A stretch of DNA of 25,134 nucleotides from JANXYY01 sp035530875 (GTDB taxonomy: Bacteria; Actinomycetota; Actinomycetes; Nanopelagicales; Nanopelagicaceae): NCBI GenBank assembly GCA_035530875.1, contig DATKUB010000068.1, positions 1 to 25,134 of the forward strand. Direction: 5' to 3'. Below, in pieces: positions 15,631 through 22,970 of this stretch (within the stretch, counting starts at the first letter, position 1; each line of letters starts with the position of its first letter). The translations under genes were made by a program, and so were the position numbers. A model generated the notes under the pieces. The model was not told where the DNA came from, searched no databases, and saw only the letters and a list, made by a program, of their open reading frames with translations.

Positions 15631-16244
15631 AGAAGATAGTTCTAGCTTCTGCTTCACCCGCCCGGTTAGCCCTGCTCAGACAGGTCGGGATCGAACCCGA
15701 AGTGATAATTAGCCATGTTGATGAAGAAAGCCCTGAATTAGCGGATTTTCCGGCCAGTAAAATCGCCAGCATCTTGGCAATCAGGAAGGCCACCGCCGTT
15801 GCCGAAGTGGTAGCTGACGACGCTCGTTCAGACTTAAATTCGGCCACGCTGGTCATTGGCTGCGATTCGGTATTGGACTTCCAAGGACAAGTCCAGGGCA
15901 AACCGAGAACACCCGGAGAGGCTGCTGAGCGCTGGCGGGCGATGCGCGGGCTCACCGGCGTTCTCTATACGGGTCATAGCATCGTTGACTTGCAAACCGG
16001 TCGGACATTTAACGAAACGGCTGCAACCACAATTTTCTTTGCCGACATTGATGACGCCGAAATCCAAGCGTACGTATCCACGGGCGAGCCACTCAACGTC
16101 GCCGGTGCATTCACGATTGACGGCCTAGGCGCCCCATTCATTGATCGCATTGAGGGAGATCCCTCATGCGTAGAAGGGTTAAGCCTGCCACTGCTTCGGC
16201 GAGCCATCTACCACTTCGGATACTCAATTCGAGATTTCCGGTGA
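15627..16244 (+). CDS. maf: Maf-type nucleoside triphosphate pyrophosphatase
   Basis: A 205-residue Maf/YceF/YhdE-like protein that hydrolyses non-canonical or modified nucleoside triphosphates to the monophosphate, a house-cleaning role, and in other bacteria affects septum formation. Visible: the phosphate-binding ASASPARLALL at residues 7-17, GCDSV with the probable catalytic Asp80, GKP at 91-93, the YTGHS region, and EPLNVAGAFTIDGLGAPFID with the conserved glycine-rich segment. Length is normal. ATG 15627 overlaps the accE stop (ATGA). This accD-accE-maf order is standard in actinobacteria. The GCDSV variant does not settle whether it prefers dTTP/UTP-like or m7GTP-like substrates. Confidence 0.94.
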   Translation: MKKIVLASASPARLALLRQVGIEPEVIISHVDEESPELADFPASKIASILAIRKATAVAEVVADDARSDLNSATLVIGCDSVLDFQGQVQGKPRTPGEAAERWRAMRGLTGVLYTGHSIVDLQTGRTFNETAATTIFFADIDDAEIQAYVSTGEPLNVAGAFTIDGLGAPFIDRIEGDPSCVEGLSLPLLRRAIYHFGYSIRDFR

Positions 16245-16274
16245 GTGTTTTTCGGTGATTGGCCGTTTTCAACA

Positions 16275-16280
16275 TACGCT
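16275..16280 (+). promoter_or_regulatory. -10 box of the deacetylase gene, leaderless spacing
   Basis: TACGCT lies 8 nt before ATG 16289. No ribosome-binding site is visible, suggesting a separate leaderless transcript starting between maf and the deacetylase gene. Confidence 0.4.
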
Positions 16281-16288
16281 TATGAACT

Positions 16289-17029
16289 ATGACGAACGAG
16301 CAAGGACAGGACAGCCCTCAGGGCGAGTTTGACCGCCGAGATTTTCTTCGATTAGGTGCGGCCATTGGCATTGGGGCAATTCTGTCGCCGGATGCCGCAG
16401 CTGCCAGAAGCAGACAGTCTGCTCCAGCAGGGCCCGATATTTTGCACGGGCTTCGCAGTCGGAAAGAGGTAGCCATCACTTTTCATGGCGCCGGACCACT
16501 CCATATCGCAAATTCCATTTTCCACGAGGTAGCCAATGCCCATGCTGGGATATCAGTACTGGCCGTAGGAACCTGGCTCAAAGAGAACCCGTCGATGGCC
16601 AAGGTGATTCTTAACGCTGGCTATGATCTTGGAAATCACACCATGACGCATCCGGTACTGACTCAACTACCGCTTTCAAAGGTAGAGAAGGAAATCAAAG
16701 AGTGCGCTGCGCTTTTGAAGAAACTTACCGGCAGTCAGGGAAATTGGTTCCGGCCCTCCGGAACAATTAGGTCAACTTCGACTATCCGTACGGCCGCTGG
16801 CCGCGCCGGCTATCACAATTGCATTAGTTACGACGTGGATAGCCTTGACTACACAAATCAGAGCGAACACGCGACGGCGAAAACGGTGGCGAAACTGGTA
16901 AAGCCAGGCAGCATAATCGGCATGCACCTCGGATATCCAAATACCGTAAAAGCAATTCCACTAATTCTGGCGCATCTGCATAAGTTAGGATTGAAACCAG
17001 TCACTCTTACTGAACTTCTTCGTAAGTAG
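16289..17029 (+). CDS. Exported NodB-fold polysaccharide-deacetylase-like protein lacking the canonical TFDD motif
   Basis: A 246-residue protein. Residues 16-39 look like a Tat signal: RRDFLRL, a hydrophobic run, and AAAA before a likely cleavage site, so it probably acts outside the membrane. The NodB fold is recognisable: motif 2 NHTMTH (116-121, two metal histidines), motif 3 FRPSG (154-158), DVDSLDY (182-188) and GMHLGYP near the end. Motif 1, normally TFDDG with the catalytic base and a metal Asp, reads TFHGAG (64-69), so both aspartates are missing. It may be a variant clade with His66 as ligand, or an inactive binder. It interrupts the usual maf-accA order, with 44 nt before and 43 nt after it. 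The carbohydrate target is unknown. Confidence 0.85.
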   Translation: MTNEQGQDSPQGEFDRRDFLRLGAAIGIGAILSPDAAAARSRQSAPAGPDILHGLRSRKEVAITFHGAGPLHIANSIFHEVANAHAGISVLAVGTWLKENPSMAKVILNAGYDLGNHTMTHPVLTQLPLSKVEKEIKECAALLKKLTGSQGNWFRPSGTIRSTSTIRTAAGRAGYHNCISYDVDSLDYTNQSEHATAKTVAKLVKPGSIIGMHLGYPNTVKAIPLILAHLHKLGLKPVTLTELLRK

Positions 17030-17072
17030 GCCACCGGCAATCGTGAGCGCAGTGAAATTGAGGGCAGACAAA

Positions 17073-18806
17073 ATGCGTAAAGTACTGATTGCTAATCGTG
17101 GCGAGATCGCGGTCAGAATTGCACGCGCATGCAAAGATCATGGCCTTGCAAGTGTCGCTGTCTATGCCGATCCTGACCGCAACGCTCAACATGTGCGATC
17201 GTGCGATGAAGCCTTTGCTCTCGGTGGCAACACAGCAGCCGAGACTTACCTGTCGATGGCGAAAATAATAGATGTGGCCATACGCGCTGGCGCCGATGCC
17301 GTGCATCCCGGTTATGGTTTCCTCTCGGAAAATGCAGATTTCGCGGAGGCCGTGGTAGTTGCTGGCCTGACCTGGATTGGTCCTCCGCCGGCGGCAATTC
17401 GCGCACTTGGCGACAAAGTTGCTGCCAGGCATATTGCTCAGCGCGCTGGTGCACCGCTGGTAGCAGGCACCCCCGACCCAGTTGACGGGGCGGATGAAGT
17501 AGTTGCATTTGCCAAAGAACATGGCCTGCCAATTGCGATCAAAGCGGCCTTCGGCGGCGGCGGTCGCGGGCTAAAAGTTGCCCGAAACCTAGAAGAGATA
17601 CCTGAGCTTTATGACTCCGCCGTTCGGGAAGCCGTTGCCGCTTTTGGTCGAGGCGAATGTTTCGTAGAGCGCTATTTAGACAATCCACGCCACGTCGAAA
17701 CTCAGGTACTTGCAGATTCGCATGGAAATGTGGCAGTCATAAGCACGCGCGACTGCTCCTTGCAGCGCCGTCATCAGAAACTTGTCGAGGAAGCGCCAGC
17801 GCCATTCCTGACTTCAGCTCAGATCGCCGAACTTTACGCATCATCTAAGGCAATAATGCGCGAGGCCGGTTACGTGGGCGCTGGCACATGTGAGTTCCTG
17901 ATCGGCCAAGACGGAACGATTTCCTTCCTTGAGGTGAACACCCGCCTACAAGTCGAACATCCAGTCAGCGAAGAAGTGACTGGAATCGATTTGGTTCGCG
18001 AACAGTTTCGAATTGCAGATGGCGAACAACTCGGTTATGACGACCCGGCCATTCGCGGACACAGCATCGAATTTCGAATCAATGGTGAAGATCCAGGACG
18101 TGGGTTTCTGCCCGCGCCTGGCCAAATCACCGGTTGGAAGCAACCAAGCGGTCCGGGCGTCCGGATCGACGCAGGTTTCGGCGCGGGCGATGCCATAGGT
18201 GGAAACTTTGATTCACTACTCGGAAAACTCATAATCACAGGGGCCAATCGTCTGGAGGCCCTCGCCCGCGCTCGCAGAGCATTGGATGAGTTCATTATCG
18301 ATGGGATGCCAACCGCCTTGCCATTCCATCGTGCGGTCGTGAGAGACGAAGCTTTTGCTTCATCATCAGTTTTCTCGGTTCACACGCGCTGGATAGAGAC
18401 CGAATTCCGCAATGAGATCCCGGCCTTCCAAGCCGTCGCGCAAGCCGCTTCGGATCCTGAAAAGCGCGAAACGATCACCGTTGAAGTTGACGGTCGGAGG
18501 ATTGAAGTGTCGCTCCCGCCGGGAATTGGGGGTACTGCGACTGCACCGAAGCGCTCCATAGCGAAGACATCGCATGCAGCGGTCAGCGGCTCGTCGCTGG
18601 TCGCTCCGATGCAGGGAACCGTCGTAAAAATCGCCGTGGCTGAAGGGGATCTTGTCGAGGCAGGTGCCTTAGTTCTTGTCGTCGAAGCCATGAAAATGGA
18701 ACAGCCGCTCTTGGCTCATCGTTCGGGTCGAATCACCAACCTAACTATTCAAGTTGGTGGGAGCGTCTCCAGTGGGGTCGTTCTCTGTGAGATCGACGAC
18801 GAGTAG
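17073..18806 (+). CDS. accA: Acetyl/propionyl-CoA carboxylase alpha subunit (biotin carboxylase + BCCP)
   Basis: A 577-residue alpha subunit carrying biotin carboxylase (residues ~1-450) and a C-terminal biotin carrier domain. Visible: RKVLIANRGEIAVRIARAC, HPGYGFLSENADFAEAV, the ATP-grasp loop AAFGGGGRGLKVA, RDCSLQRRHQKLVEEAPAP, and FLEVNTRLQVEHPVSE. Biotin attaches to Lys541 in VEAMKMEQP. It serves the beta subunit at 13835 and the epsilon subunit. ATG 17073 is chosen over in-frame GTG 17043 because GAGGG lies 8 nt before it and MRKVLIANRGE is the usual N-terminus. Actinobacterial alpha subunits are often shared between acetyl- and propionyl-CoA carboxylases, so the product may not be specific to propionyl-CoA. 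Confidence 0.95.
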   Translation: MRKVLIANRGEIAVRIARACKDHGLASVAVYADPDRNAQHVRSCDEAFALGGNTAAETYLSMAKIIDVAIRAGADAVHPGYGFLSENADFAEAVVVAGLTWIGPPPAAIRALGDKVAARHIAQRAGAPLVAGTPDPVDGADEVVAFAKEHGLPIAIKAAFGGGGRGLKVARNLEEIPELYDSAVREAVAAFGRGECFVERYLDNPRHVETQVLADSHGNVAVISTRDCSLQRRHQKLVEEAPAPFLTSAQIAELYASSKAIMREAGYVGAGTCEFLIGQDGTISFLEVNTRLQVEHPVSEEVTGIDLVREQFRIADGEQLGYDDPAIRGHSIEFRINGEDPGRGFLPAPGQITGWKQPSGPGVRIDAGFGAGDAIGGNFDSLLGKLIITGANRLEALARARRALDEFIIDGMPTALPFHRAVVRDEAFASSSVFSVHTRWIETEFRNEIPAFQAVAQAASDPEKRETITVEVDGRRIEVSLPPGIGGTATAPKRSIAKTSHAAVSGSSLVAPMQGTVVKIAVAEGDLVEAGALVLVVEAMKMEQPLLAHRSGRITNLTIQVGGSVSSGVVLCEIDDE

Positions 18807-18887
18807 GTCCGAACGAATTTAGGCCGTATCCAGGTGTCGCGGAATGGTCGACTTTGTAACGTTTCGCCCGAGCGCAAGTCCCTCTGG

Positions 18888-18920
18888 CGCATGCTAAGGC
18901 GCGCCAATAACCCTTGACGG
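18888..18920 (+). repeat. Dispersed ~33-bp repeat, copy A
   Basis: Copy reads CGCATGCTAAGGCG, then CGCCAATAACCCTTGACGG. It lies between the 3' ends of accA and the minus-strand methyltransferase, at the junction of the conserved carboxylase cluster and the accessory region. It shares the core CATGCTARGGCG and the CCCTTGA tail with copy C. Confidence 0.8.
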
Positions 18921-18943
18921 CAAACTCGTACGAGGGATGACAA

Positions 18944-19729
18944 CTAGCCGCTTATTACAAGCCGATAACCGAGATCAAGGGAATCAAGATTACTAAGGTT
19001 CTGATAACGCTTGCTCCAGGCCCCATCATCTAAATCATTTTCTAGACGCTTTACTGCCGAATCGACAACTGGCGTCGGCAGAAGAGAAAGGGTGCTGACC
19101 GCGGCGCGAACGGCTGGATCAAGGTATGCCTGTGGACGACGCCAGTAGGCAGCAAGCACACCGTCAGCACAATCAGCGGGAACGGGTAGCGGAACAACCT
19201 TTACGTTAGAACCGAGTCCAACCACCACTTTCTCAAGAGTTGCTAAATGCCGTTCACGTTCGTAAACCTCCGGCAGGTAATCGCGCGCAAACCAGAAAGC
19301 CTTCGCGGACACAACAGGGTCCCAAGTCAACACCACTTGGCGAGAAGCTACTCTGCGCATCTCAGCCAAACCCGCATCAGCATCCGTCCAATGATGAACG
19401 GTAAAAACAGCCAGACTTGCGTCAAAACTGTTTGATCTAAACGGTAAAGCTTCAGCGACTGCGCACACCACCGGTGCGGCACTCTGGGGCCGCTGCTTAA
19501 TCATCACAAGCGACGGTTCAATAGCGGTAACCGCTCTATCCGAAGGCTCATACGAGCCGCTACCCGCCCCTACGTTCACAACGGTATGTGCTTGACCGAG
19601 CGCCTTTCTCACCGCTTCCATCCAGGTCGGCTCTACCTGTCTATAACGTGCATAGCCAAGACCTAATCGATCGTAGGTGGGTGCATCGGGTTGCGAATCG
19701 TCCATCCATTGATCTTGCCACCCAACCAC
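18944..19729 (-). CDS. Class I SAM-dependent methyltransferase
   Basis: A 261-residue Rossmann-fold methyltransferase of the Methyltransf_11/UbiE-like type; the substrate is unknown. Motif I is TVVNVGAGSGSYEP (49-62), with the acidic residue Glu71 (TAIEPS) at the end of the second strand; AVAEALPFRSNSFDASLAV corresponds to the adenine-binding and post-II region, followed by VFTVHHW. The C-terminal ~100 residues lack a recognised domain. GTG 19729 lies 6 nt after TATCGT, a leaderless pattern; in-frame ATG 19705 is an alternative. It is alone on the minus strand, bounded by repeat copies A and F, which makes it look like a self-contained inserted unit. Confidence 0.88.
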   Translation of the reverse strand: MVGWQDQWMDDSQPDAPTYDRLGLGYARYRQVEPTWMEAVRKALGQAHTVVNVGAGSGSYEPSDRAVTAIEPSLVMIKQRPQSAAPVVCAVAEALPFRSNSFDASLAVFTVHHWTDADAGLAEMRRVASRQVVLTWDPVVSAKAFWFARDYLPEVYERERHLATLEKVVVGLGSNVKVVPLPVPADCADGVLAAYWRRPQAYLDPAVRAAVSTLSLLPTPVVDSAVKRLENDLDDGAWSKRYQNLSNLDSLDLGYRLVISG

Positions 19730-19735
19730 CTATAG

Positions 19736-19741
19736 ACGATA
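19736..19741 (-). promoter_or_regulatory. -10 box of the methyltransferase gene, leaderless spacing
   Basis: TATCGT on the minus strand lies 6 nt before GTG 19729. No ribosome-binding site is seen. Confidence 0.45.
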
Positions 19742-19752
19742 CACGGCGCGTT

Positions 19753-19784
19753 CACGCTAGCGTTCGTTAATCGCCCTTTAGAAC
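19753..19784 (+). repeat. Dispersed ~33-bp repeat, copy F (diverged)
   Basis: Copy reads CACGCTAGCG, then TTCGTTAATCGCCCTTTAGAAC. It lacks part of the CATGCTARGGCG core but aligns closely with copy B (GCTAATCACTCTTTATC) and with the CGTTAATC of copy D. It separates the methyltransferase from the RelA/SpoT pair. Confidence 0.55.
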
Positions 19785-19894
19785 AGCCATCTCCTGGTGT
19801 TCGGTACCGACGTAGCCGCGAGAACCGCGAGTCTTCGCTAGCAATATGCGAGTCGTCAGGTCAATCCCGTCCCAAGGCTAGTGCGATCCACAAT

Positions 19895-20563
19895 ATGAAG
19901 CATTCTCGATTCAATTTCAAAACATTTTCTATACCGTGCGATCATGACCAGCAAGAGCCAGGTGAACCCGTGAAAGCCAAACTGGATGCATTTGAGGTTG
20001 TTGAAGAGTTTCGCCGTGGGTTTTCGTATCCATTGGCTAAGGTGAATAATGGCTTAAGATCCTTTGTTCAACAGGTTAGTGAAGAAGTTCTTGTTGCTCA
20101 ACGACTGAAGCGAATGCCTCAAATTATTCGTAAACTAGAGCGTTTACCTGGAACACAACTTGCCCGCATGGAAGATGTCGGCGGATGCCGGGCAGTTCTC
20201 GACTCTCAAGAACAAGTGAATAAGATTGCTGAGAAGATCATGATGCGATGGAACGTGGTCCGAGGACCTCGTGACTATGTCACAGAGCCCAAACCAAGCG
20301 GTTATCGAGCAATTCATCTCATTATTTTGCGGGATGACCATCGGCTCGAGGTACAAATCAGAACAAAAGGGCAGCAAACATGGGCCAACGTGGTTGAAAA
20401 GGCAGCGGCCGTTTATCGCCTTCCGCTAAAAGACGAGAAAGGCCCCGACGAAGTCATGAATTGGCTCCGCCTGACCGCAGAGAACATCGCATATAGCGAG
20501 CGCCGAGAGACACCGCCTAAAGGGTTTTCGGAAGAATTTACGAACGCAGTGGATGTTGCGTGA
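19895..20563 (+). CDS. Stand-alone RelA/SpoT-domain nucleotidyltransferase
   Basis: A 222-residue protein with a single RelA/SpoT synthetase domain and no hydrolase, TGS or ACT domain. Residues matching the (p)ppGpp-synthetase active site are present: Arg70 and Lys72 (QRLKRMPQIIRKL), Asp94 (MEDVGGCR), Tyr137 (SGYRAIH, the guanine-stacking position), Glu152-x-Gln154 and Arg156 (LEVQIRT), and Glu168. An active alarmone synthetase or a toxSAS-type toxin is therefore plausible. The first ~25 residues look unlike the family; GTG 19970, preceded by AGGTGA, would give a start at KAKLDAFEVVEEF and may be the real one. It is followed closely by a small gene, as in toxin-antitoxin pairs. Base composition looks more AT-rich than the flanking housekeeping genes. 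Confidence 0.82.
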   Translation: MKHSRFNFKTFSIPCDHDQQEPGEPVKAKLDAFEVVEEFRRGFSYPLAKVNNGLRSFVQQVSEEVLVAQRLKRMPQIIRKLERLPGTQLARMEDVGGCRAVLDSQEQVNKIAEKIMMRWNVVRGPRDYVTEPKPSGYRAIHLIILRDDHRLEVQIRTKGQQTWANVVEKAAAVYRLPLKDEKGPDEVMNWLRLTAENIAYSERRETPPKGFSEEFTNAVDVA

Positions 20564-20589
20564 GCATGGATGATGACGGAGGAGGAAAG

Positions 20590-20883
20590 ATGCGCGCCTT
20601 AACCCATTTCCTTATTGTGTTTGACCGTACTACGAGCCAATTAGTTTCGAAGACACCTTATAGCGAAGAAGAAGATGCCATGGCGGAATTCTCAAAAGCG
20701 GAACGCGCAAACTATGGAAACGAGGACATTGAAATTGTTTTATTGAGTGCTGACTCAATTGAGACTCTAGAGAAAACCCATGAGCATTATTTTTCTGGCA
20801 AAGATGAGAAAATGGACTATGTGAGAATGCTTAACGTTCAACGGAGAGACGAATTTGCAATCCCTGCCCCCGGTCAGTCTTAA
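20590..20883 (+). CDS. Small partner of the RelA/SpoT gene (candidate antitoxin)
   Basis: A 97-residue acidic, soluble protein with no domain I can name securely. It opens with beta-strand-like THFLIVFDRTTSQLV, then helical and charged EEEDAMAEFSKAERANYG, a strand DIEIVLLSADS, and the helix IETLEKTHEHYF. Similar small proteins next to actinobacterial RelA/SpoT genes are familiar to me, but I cannot cite a function. ATG 20590 is chosen because GGAGGAGG lies just upstream; GTG 20560, overlapping the RelA/SpoT stop, and ATG 20566 are in frame. The strong ribosome-binding site would allow it to be made in excess, as expected of an antitoxin. Antitoxin function is inferred from position only. Confidence 0.7.
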   Translation: MRALTHFLIVFDRTTSQLVSKTPYSEEEDAMAEFSKAERANYGNEDIEIVLLSADSIETLEKTHEHYFSGKDEKMDYVRMLNVQRRDEFAIPAPGQS

Positions 20884-20916
20884 GGCACTCCTTTGCTTGA
20901 TGCGTCATTAACCGAG

Positions 20917-20950
20917 CACATGCTAGGGCGTACGCTAATCACTCTTTATC
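20917..20950 (+). repeat. Dispersed ~33-bp repeat, copy B
   Basis: Copy reads CACATGCTAGGGCG, then TACGCTAATCACTCTTTATC. It starts 34 nt after the stop of the RelA/SpoT partner and ends 40 nt before the -35 box of the cupin gene. Confidence 0.8.
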
Positions 20951-20990
20951 GCAACCTCGTCAGTGGTCTAACGGAAACGGACTTCGCGTC

Positions 20991-21018
20991 TTGACCAACT
21001 TGGAGTGATCGCTAGTCT
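20991..21018 (+). promoter_or_regulatory. Promoter of the cupin gene with -35 and -10 boxes
   Basis: TTGACC (20991-20996), 16 nt, TAGTCT (21013-21018), then 7 nt to ATG 21026. Both boxes are near consensus and the start would be the first or second transcribed base, so this is the clearest leaderless promoter in the window. Confidence 0.7.
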
Positions 21019-21025
21019 TGCTGGC

Positions 21026-21367
21026 ATGGAATGGATAAGCCTTGATGCGGGAGAGGTCTCCGAACACGGCAGCCTAGGTCTTTACATGACGGAGGCGGCA
21101 CGCGTCCAAGGGGCTGATGAATTCCGAGTGCACATTGCTGAAGTATCTTCTGGAGGCTTGCTTGGTCGGCATCCCGCTCGGCTATGGCAACTCTTCGCCG
21201 TTATCACTGGGACAGGTTGGGTGTCTGGGGATGATGGAATACGACACGAAATCCGCTCCGGCCAAGGCGTCAGATGGTCGCCAGGTGAGAGTCACGAATC
21301 TTGCACAGATGACGGGATGCTCGTAGTGATCGTGCAAGCAAACGTTCCACCAAAGAGTGGGAACTAG
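21026..21367 (+). CDS. Small single-domain cupin protein
   Basis: A 113-residue protein with one predicted cupin beta-barrel. Motif 1 region: LGRHPARLWQLFAVITGTGWVSGDDG, with His and a turn of glycines; motif 2 region: GQGVRWSPGESHESC, with PxxxxH spacing and a terminal His. The second position of motif 1 is less canonical, so metal binding is uncertain. Cupins of this size act as small isomerases, dioxygenases or ligand sensors; nothing here selects among these. ATG 21026 is preferred to in-frame GTG 21005 because the promoter places transcription start almost at this ATG. The gene converges on the GNAT gene, 15 nt away. Confidence 0.78.
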   Translation: MEWISLDAGEVSEHGSLGLYMTEAARVQGADEFRVHIAEVSSGGLLGRHPARLWQLFAVITGTGWVSGDDGIRHEIRSGQGVRWSPGESHESCTDDGMLVVIVQANVPPKSGN

Positions 21368-21382
21368 AATGAGCGCTGCTGG

Positions 21383-22195
21383 TTAGTGGATTTGCGACGA
21401 AACCCCGCTTGCAAAGACCTGCCAATGTTCGATCACTTCGTATCCGATTCGTCGGTAGAGCGGTTCACCAGCAGGTGATGCGCCCAAAAGTCCGACCCGT
21501 TGCCCTTGCTGTGCGTGCTCTTGCATAACGTGTGAAAGAAGGGCATGACCATAACCTTTCCGTTGTGCACGTGGTGGAGTGGCCATTGACCAGATTCCAA
21601 GGAGGCCTTCCTCCGTTGTTGTTGTCACTGTGCATACTGGTTGGCCCTGATCAAGCAGAAGCCAGAAGTAGATTCCTGGAGATTTGGCAATTTCTGGTGA
21701 GACAATAAATGCACAAGCCTCGGGCGGCGTTTCAAACGATTCGTGTAGCAAGTTGATGACCGCGTCGGTGTCCTGTTTCGCGTAAGCCTTACGAAATTCA
21801 AACCCGTCTGATTTAGTGCTTCGGGGTTGAGCCGCTTCAAGTGAGATTGCCATCAAGGGCATCGTTCCAGCGAACGCGAAACCTCGCTCTGGTAACCGGG
21901 CTGCATGTCCTAGACCTGGCCCAGCGAGCAGTGCAAGCGACGGTACGCCCACGCGAGAAATAATTTCCAAGGCAGAATCCAACGACTCCTCAGAAGCATT
22001 GGCAATCAGCGACATATTCACATCCGCAGATTGAGCACCCGAAGCCATCGTCCACCAGTTATCACCGCCTCCCATTTCACCTAACGAAGTCCACGACTTG
22101 AGCTGCCTACCTAGAGAGGACCGCACAAAATCAAGAGGGGTTCCCGTCTCACCGGAAACCGGGCGAAACAATTCATCGACTATTCTCGAATCCAT
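21383..22195 (-). CDS. GNAT-family N-acetyltransferase
   Basis: A 270-residue acetyltransferase. The C-terminal half carries the acetyl-CoA site: LLGIWSMATPPRAQRKGYG with the pyrophosphate loop R209-x-x-R212-K-G214-Y-G216, then HALLSHVMQEH and GLLGASPAGEPLYRRIGYE, the usual beta5-alpha4 end of the fold. The N-terminal ~125 residues (DNWWTMASGAQSADVNMSL) look like a degenerate second GNAT-like lobe, a known architecture. The substrate is unknown: amino acids, small amines, antibiotics or a protein. ATG 22195 has a G-rich ribosome-binding site (GGGGGA) upstream on the minus strand. It shares a unit, between repeat copies B and C, with the convergent cupin gene. Confidence 0.87.
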   Translation of the reverse strand: MDSRIVDELFRPVSGETGTPLDFVRSSLGRQLKSWTSLGEMGGGDNWWTMASGAQSADVNMSLIANASEESLDSALEIISRVGVPSLALLAGPGLGHAARLPERGFAFAGTMPLMAISLEAAQPRSTKSDGFEFRKAYAKQDTDAVINLLHESFETPPEACAFIVSPEIAKSPGIYFWLLLDQGQPVCTVTTTTEEGLLGIWSMATPPRAQRKGYGHALLSHVMQEHAQQGQRVGLLGASPAGEPLYRRIGYEVIEHWQVFASGVSSQIH

Positions 22196-22347
22196 AACAC
22201 CATCCCCCAGTTGCCTTAATAGAACATAAGTGAAAGGAATATACTCGAGCCAATACAGATTTGCCAGGGACCTAACAGCTAACGGCTGGTGACTATCAAA
22301 ACTGCCCCAAGCCCGCGCAGATCACACTCGGCACTCATGATTTTCCG

Positions 22348-22380
22348 CACATGCTAGGGCGTTCCAATAACCCTTGAAGA
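22348..22380 (+). repeat. Dispersed ~33-bp repeat, copy C
   Basis: Copy reads CACATGCTAGGGCG, then TTCCAATAACCCTTGAAGA. It lies in the 252-bp gap between the divergent GNAT and VanZ-like genes. Its core CTAGGGC and the following GTTCCAATA could pair on the bottom strand with GCCCCAA (22304-22310) and TATCAAAAC (22294-22302) using G-T wobbles. Confidence 0.8.
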
Positions 22381-22435
22381 CGACGTAATTTGCAAAAGCC
22401 CGGACCGGCACAGCTGCAGATCACCTTCCTGCAGA

Positions 22436-22441
22436 TACTGT
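22436..22441 (+). promoter_or_regulatory. -10 box of the VanZ-like gene, leaderless spacing
   Basis: TACTGT lies 6 nt before ATG 22448. Just upstream the octamer CTGCAGAT occurs twice, 16 nt apart (22414 and 22430), the second copy running into the -10 box; this could be a regulator site. Confidence 0.45.
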
Positions 22442-22447
22442 GAATTT

Positions 22448-22900
22448 ATGAGGCTCAGTGGACTCAGTAAATTCGCGCTCTACTTCGCTGGGATCATCTA
22501 CTTCGCCCTGCTGTACAAATTGCTGCTCACGCCAGCAGGTGGGACGGTCGATCAGGTGCGGCCATTCAACCTAATCCCATTCAAGACAATCACGCAGAAT
22601 CTCATGCAAAGTGGTACACCACGTCAACACCGAGCATATGAGTTACTCGGCAACCTAGCGGTGTTGACACCCATCGGCATCTTTCTAGCGTTCGTACGCC
22701 GCAAGTTCAGCATCTGGCCTGTTCTCATCATCGGAATTGGCTTGTCGGGTTCTATTGAAATCACGCAGTACCTGAACTGGACGTGGCGAGTGGCTGACAT
22801 CGACGACGTCATTTGCAATACCAGTGGTGCACTGATCGCATACATGATCGTCGCGTACATATTGCGTCGCTACGACCCCGAACGGTTTCCTTCACTTTGA
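22448..22900 (+). CDS. VanZ-like membrane protein
   Basis: A 150-residue VanZ-family integral membrane protein. Family landmarks: VRPFNLIPFKT after the first membrane helix, LLGNLAVLTPIGIFLAF, GSIEITQYL, and the DIDDVICNTSGALIAYMI segment that defines the family. Four transmembrane helices are visible, about residues 8-28, 67-85, 90-108 and 121-140. VanZ of Enterococcus gives low-level teicoplanin resistance, but most chromosomal relatives have no known role, so resistance should not be assumed. The start lies 6 nt after a TACTGT box. It opens the third repeat-bounded unit. Confidence 0.9.
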   Translation: MRLSGLSKFALYFAGIIYFALLYKLLLTPAGGTVDQVRPFNLIPFKTITQNLMQSGTPRQHRAYELLGNLAVLTPIGIFLAFVRRKFSIWPVLIIGIGLSGSIEITQYLNWTWRVADIDDVICNTSGALIAYMIVAYILRRYDPERFPSL

Positions 22901-22970
22901 CGCCATCCCGCTACTATCGAAGATGCTCTCTCATATCCACAATTGCATCTAAACCAGAGGACGGCTCCCG

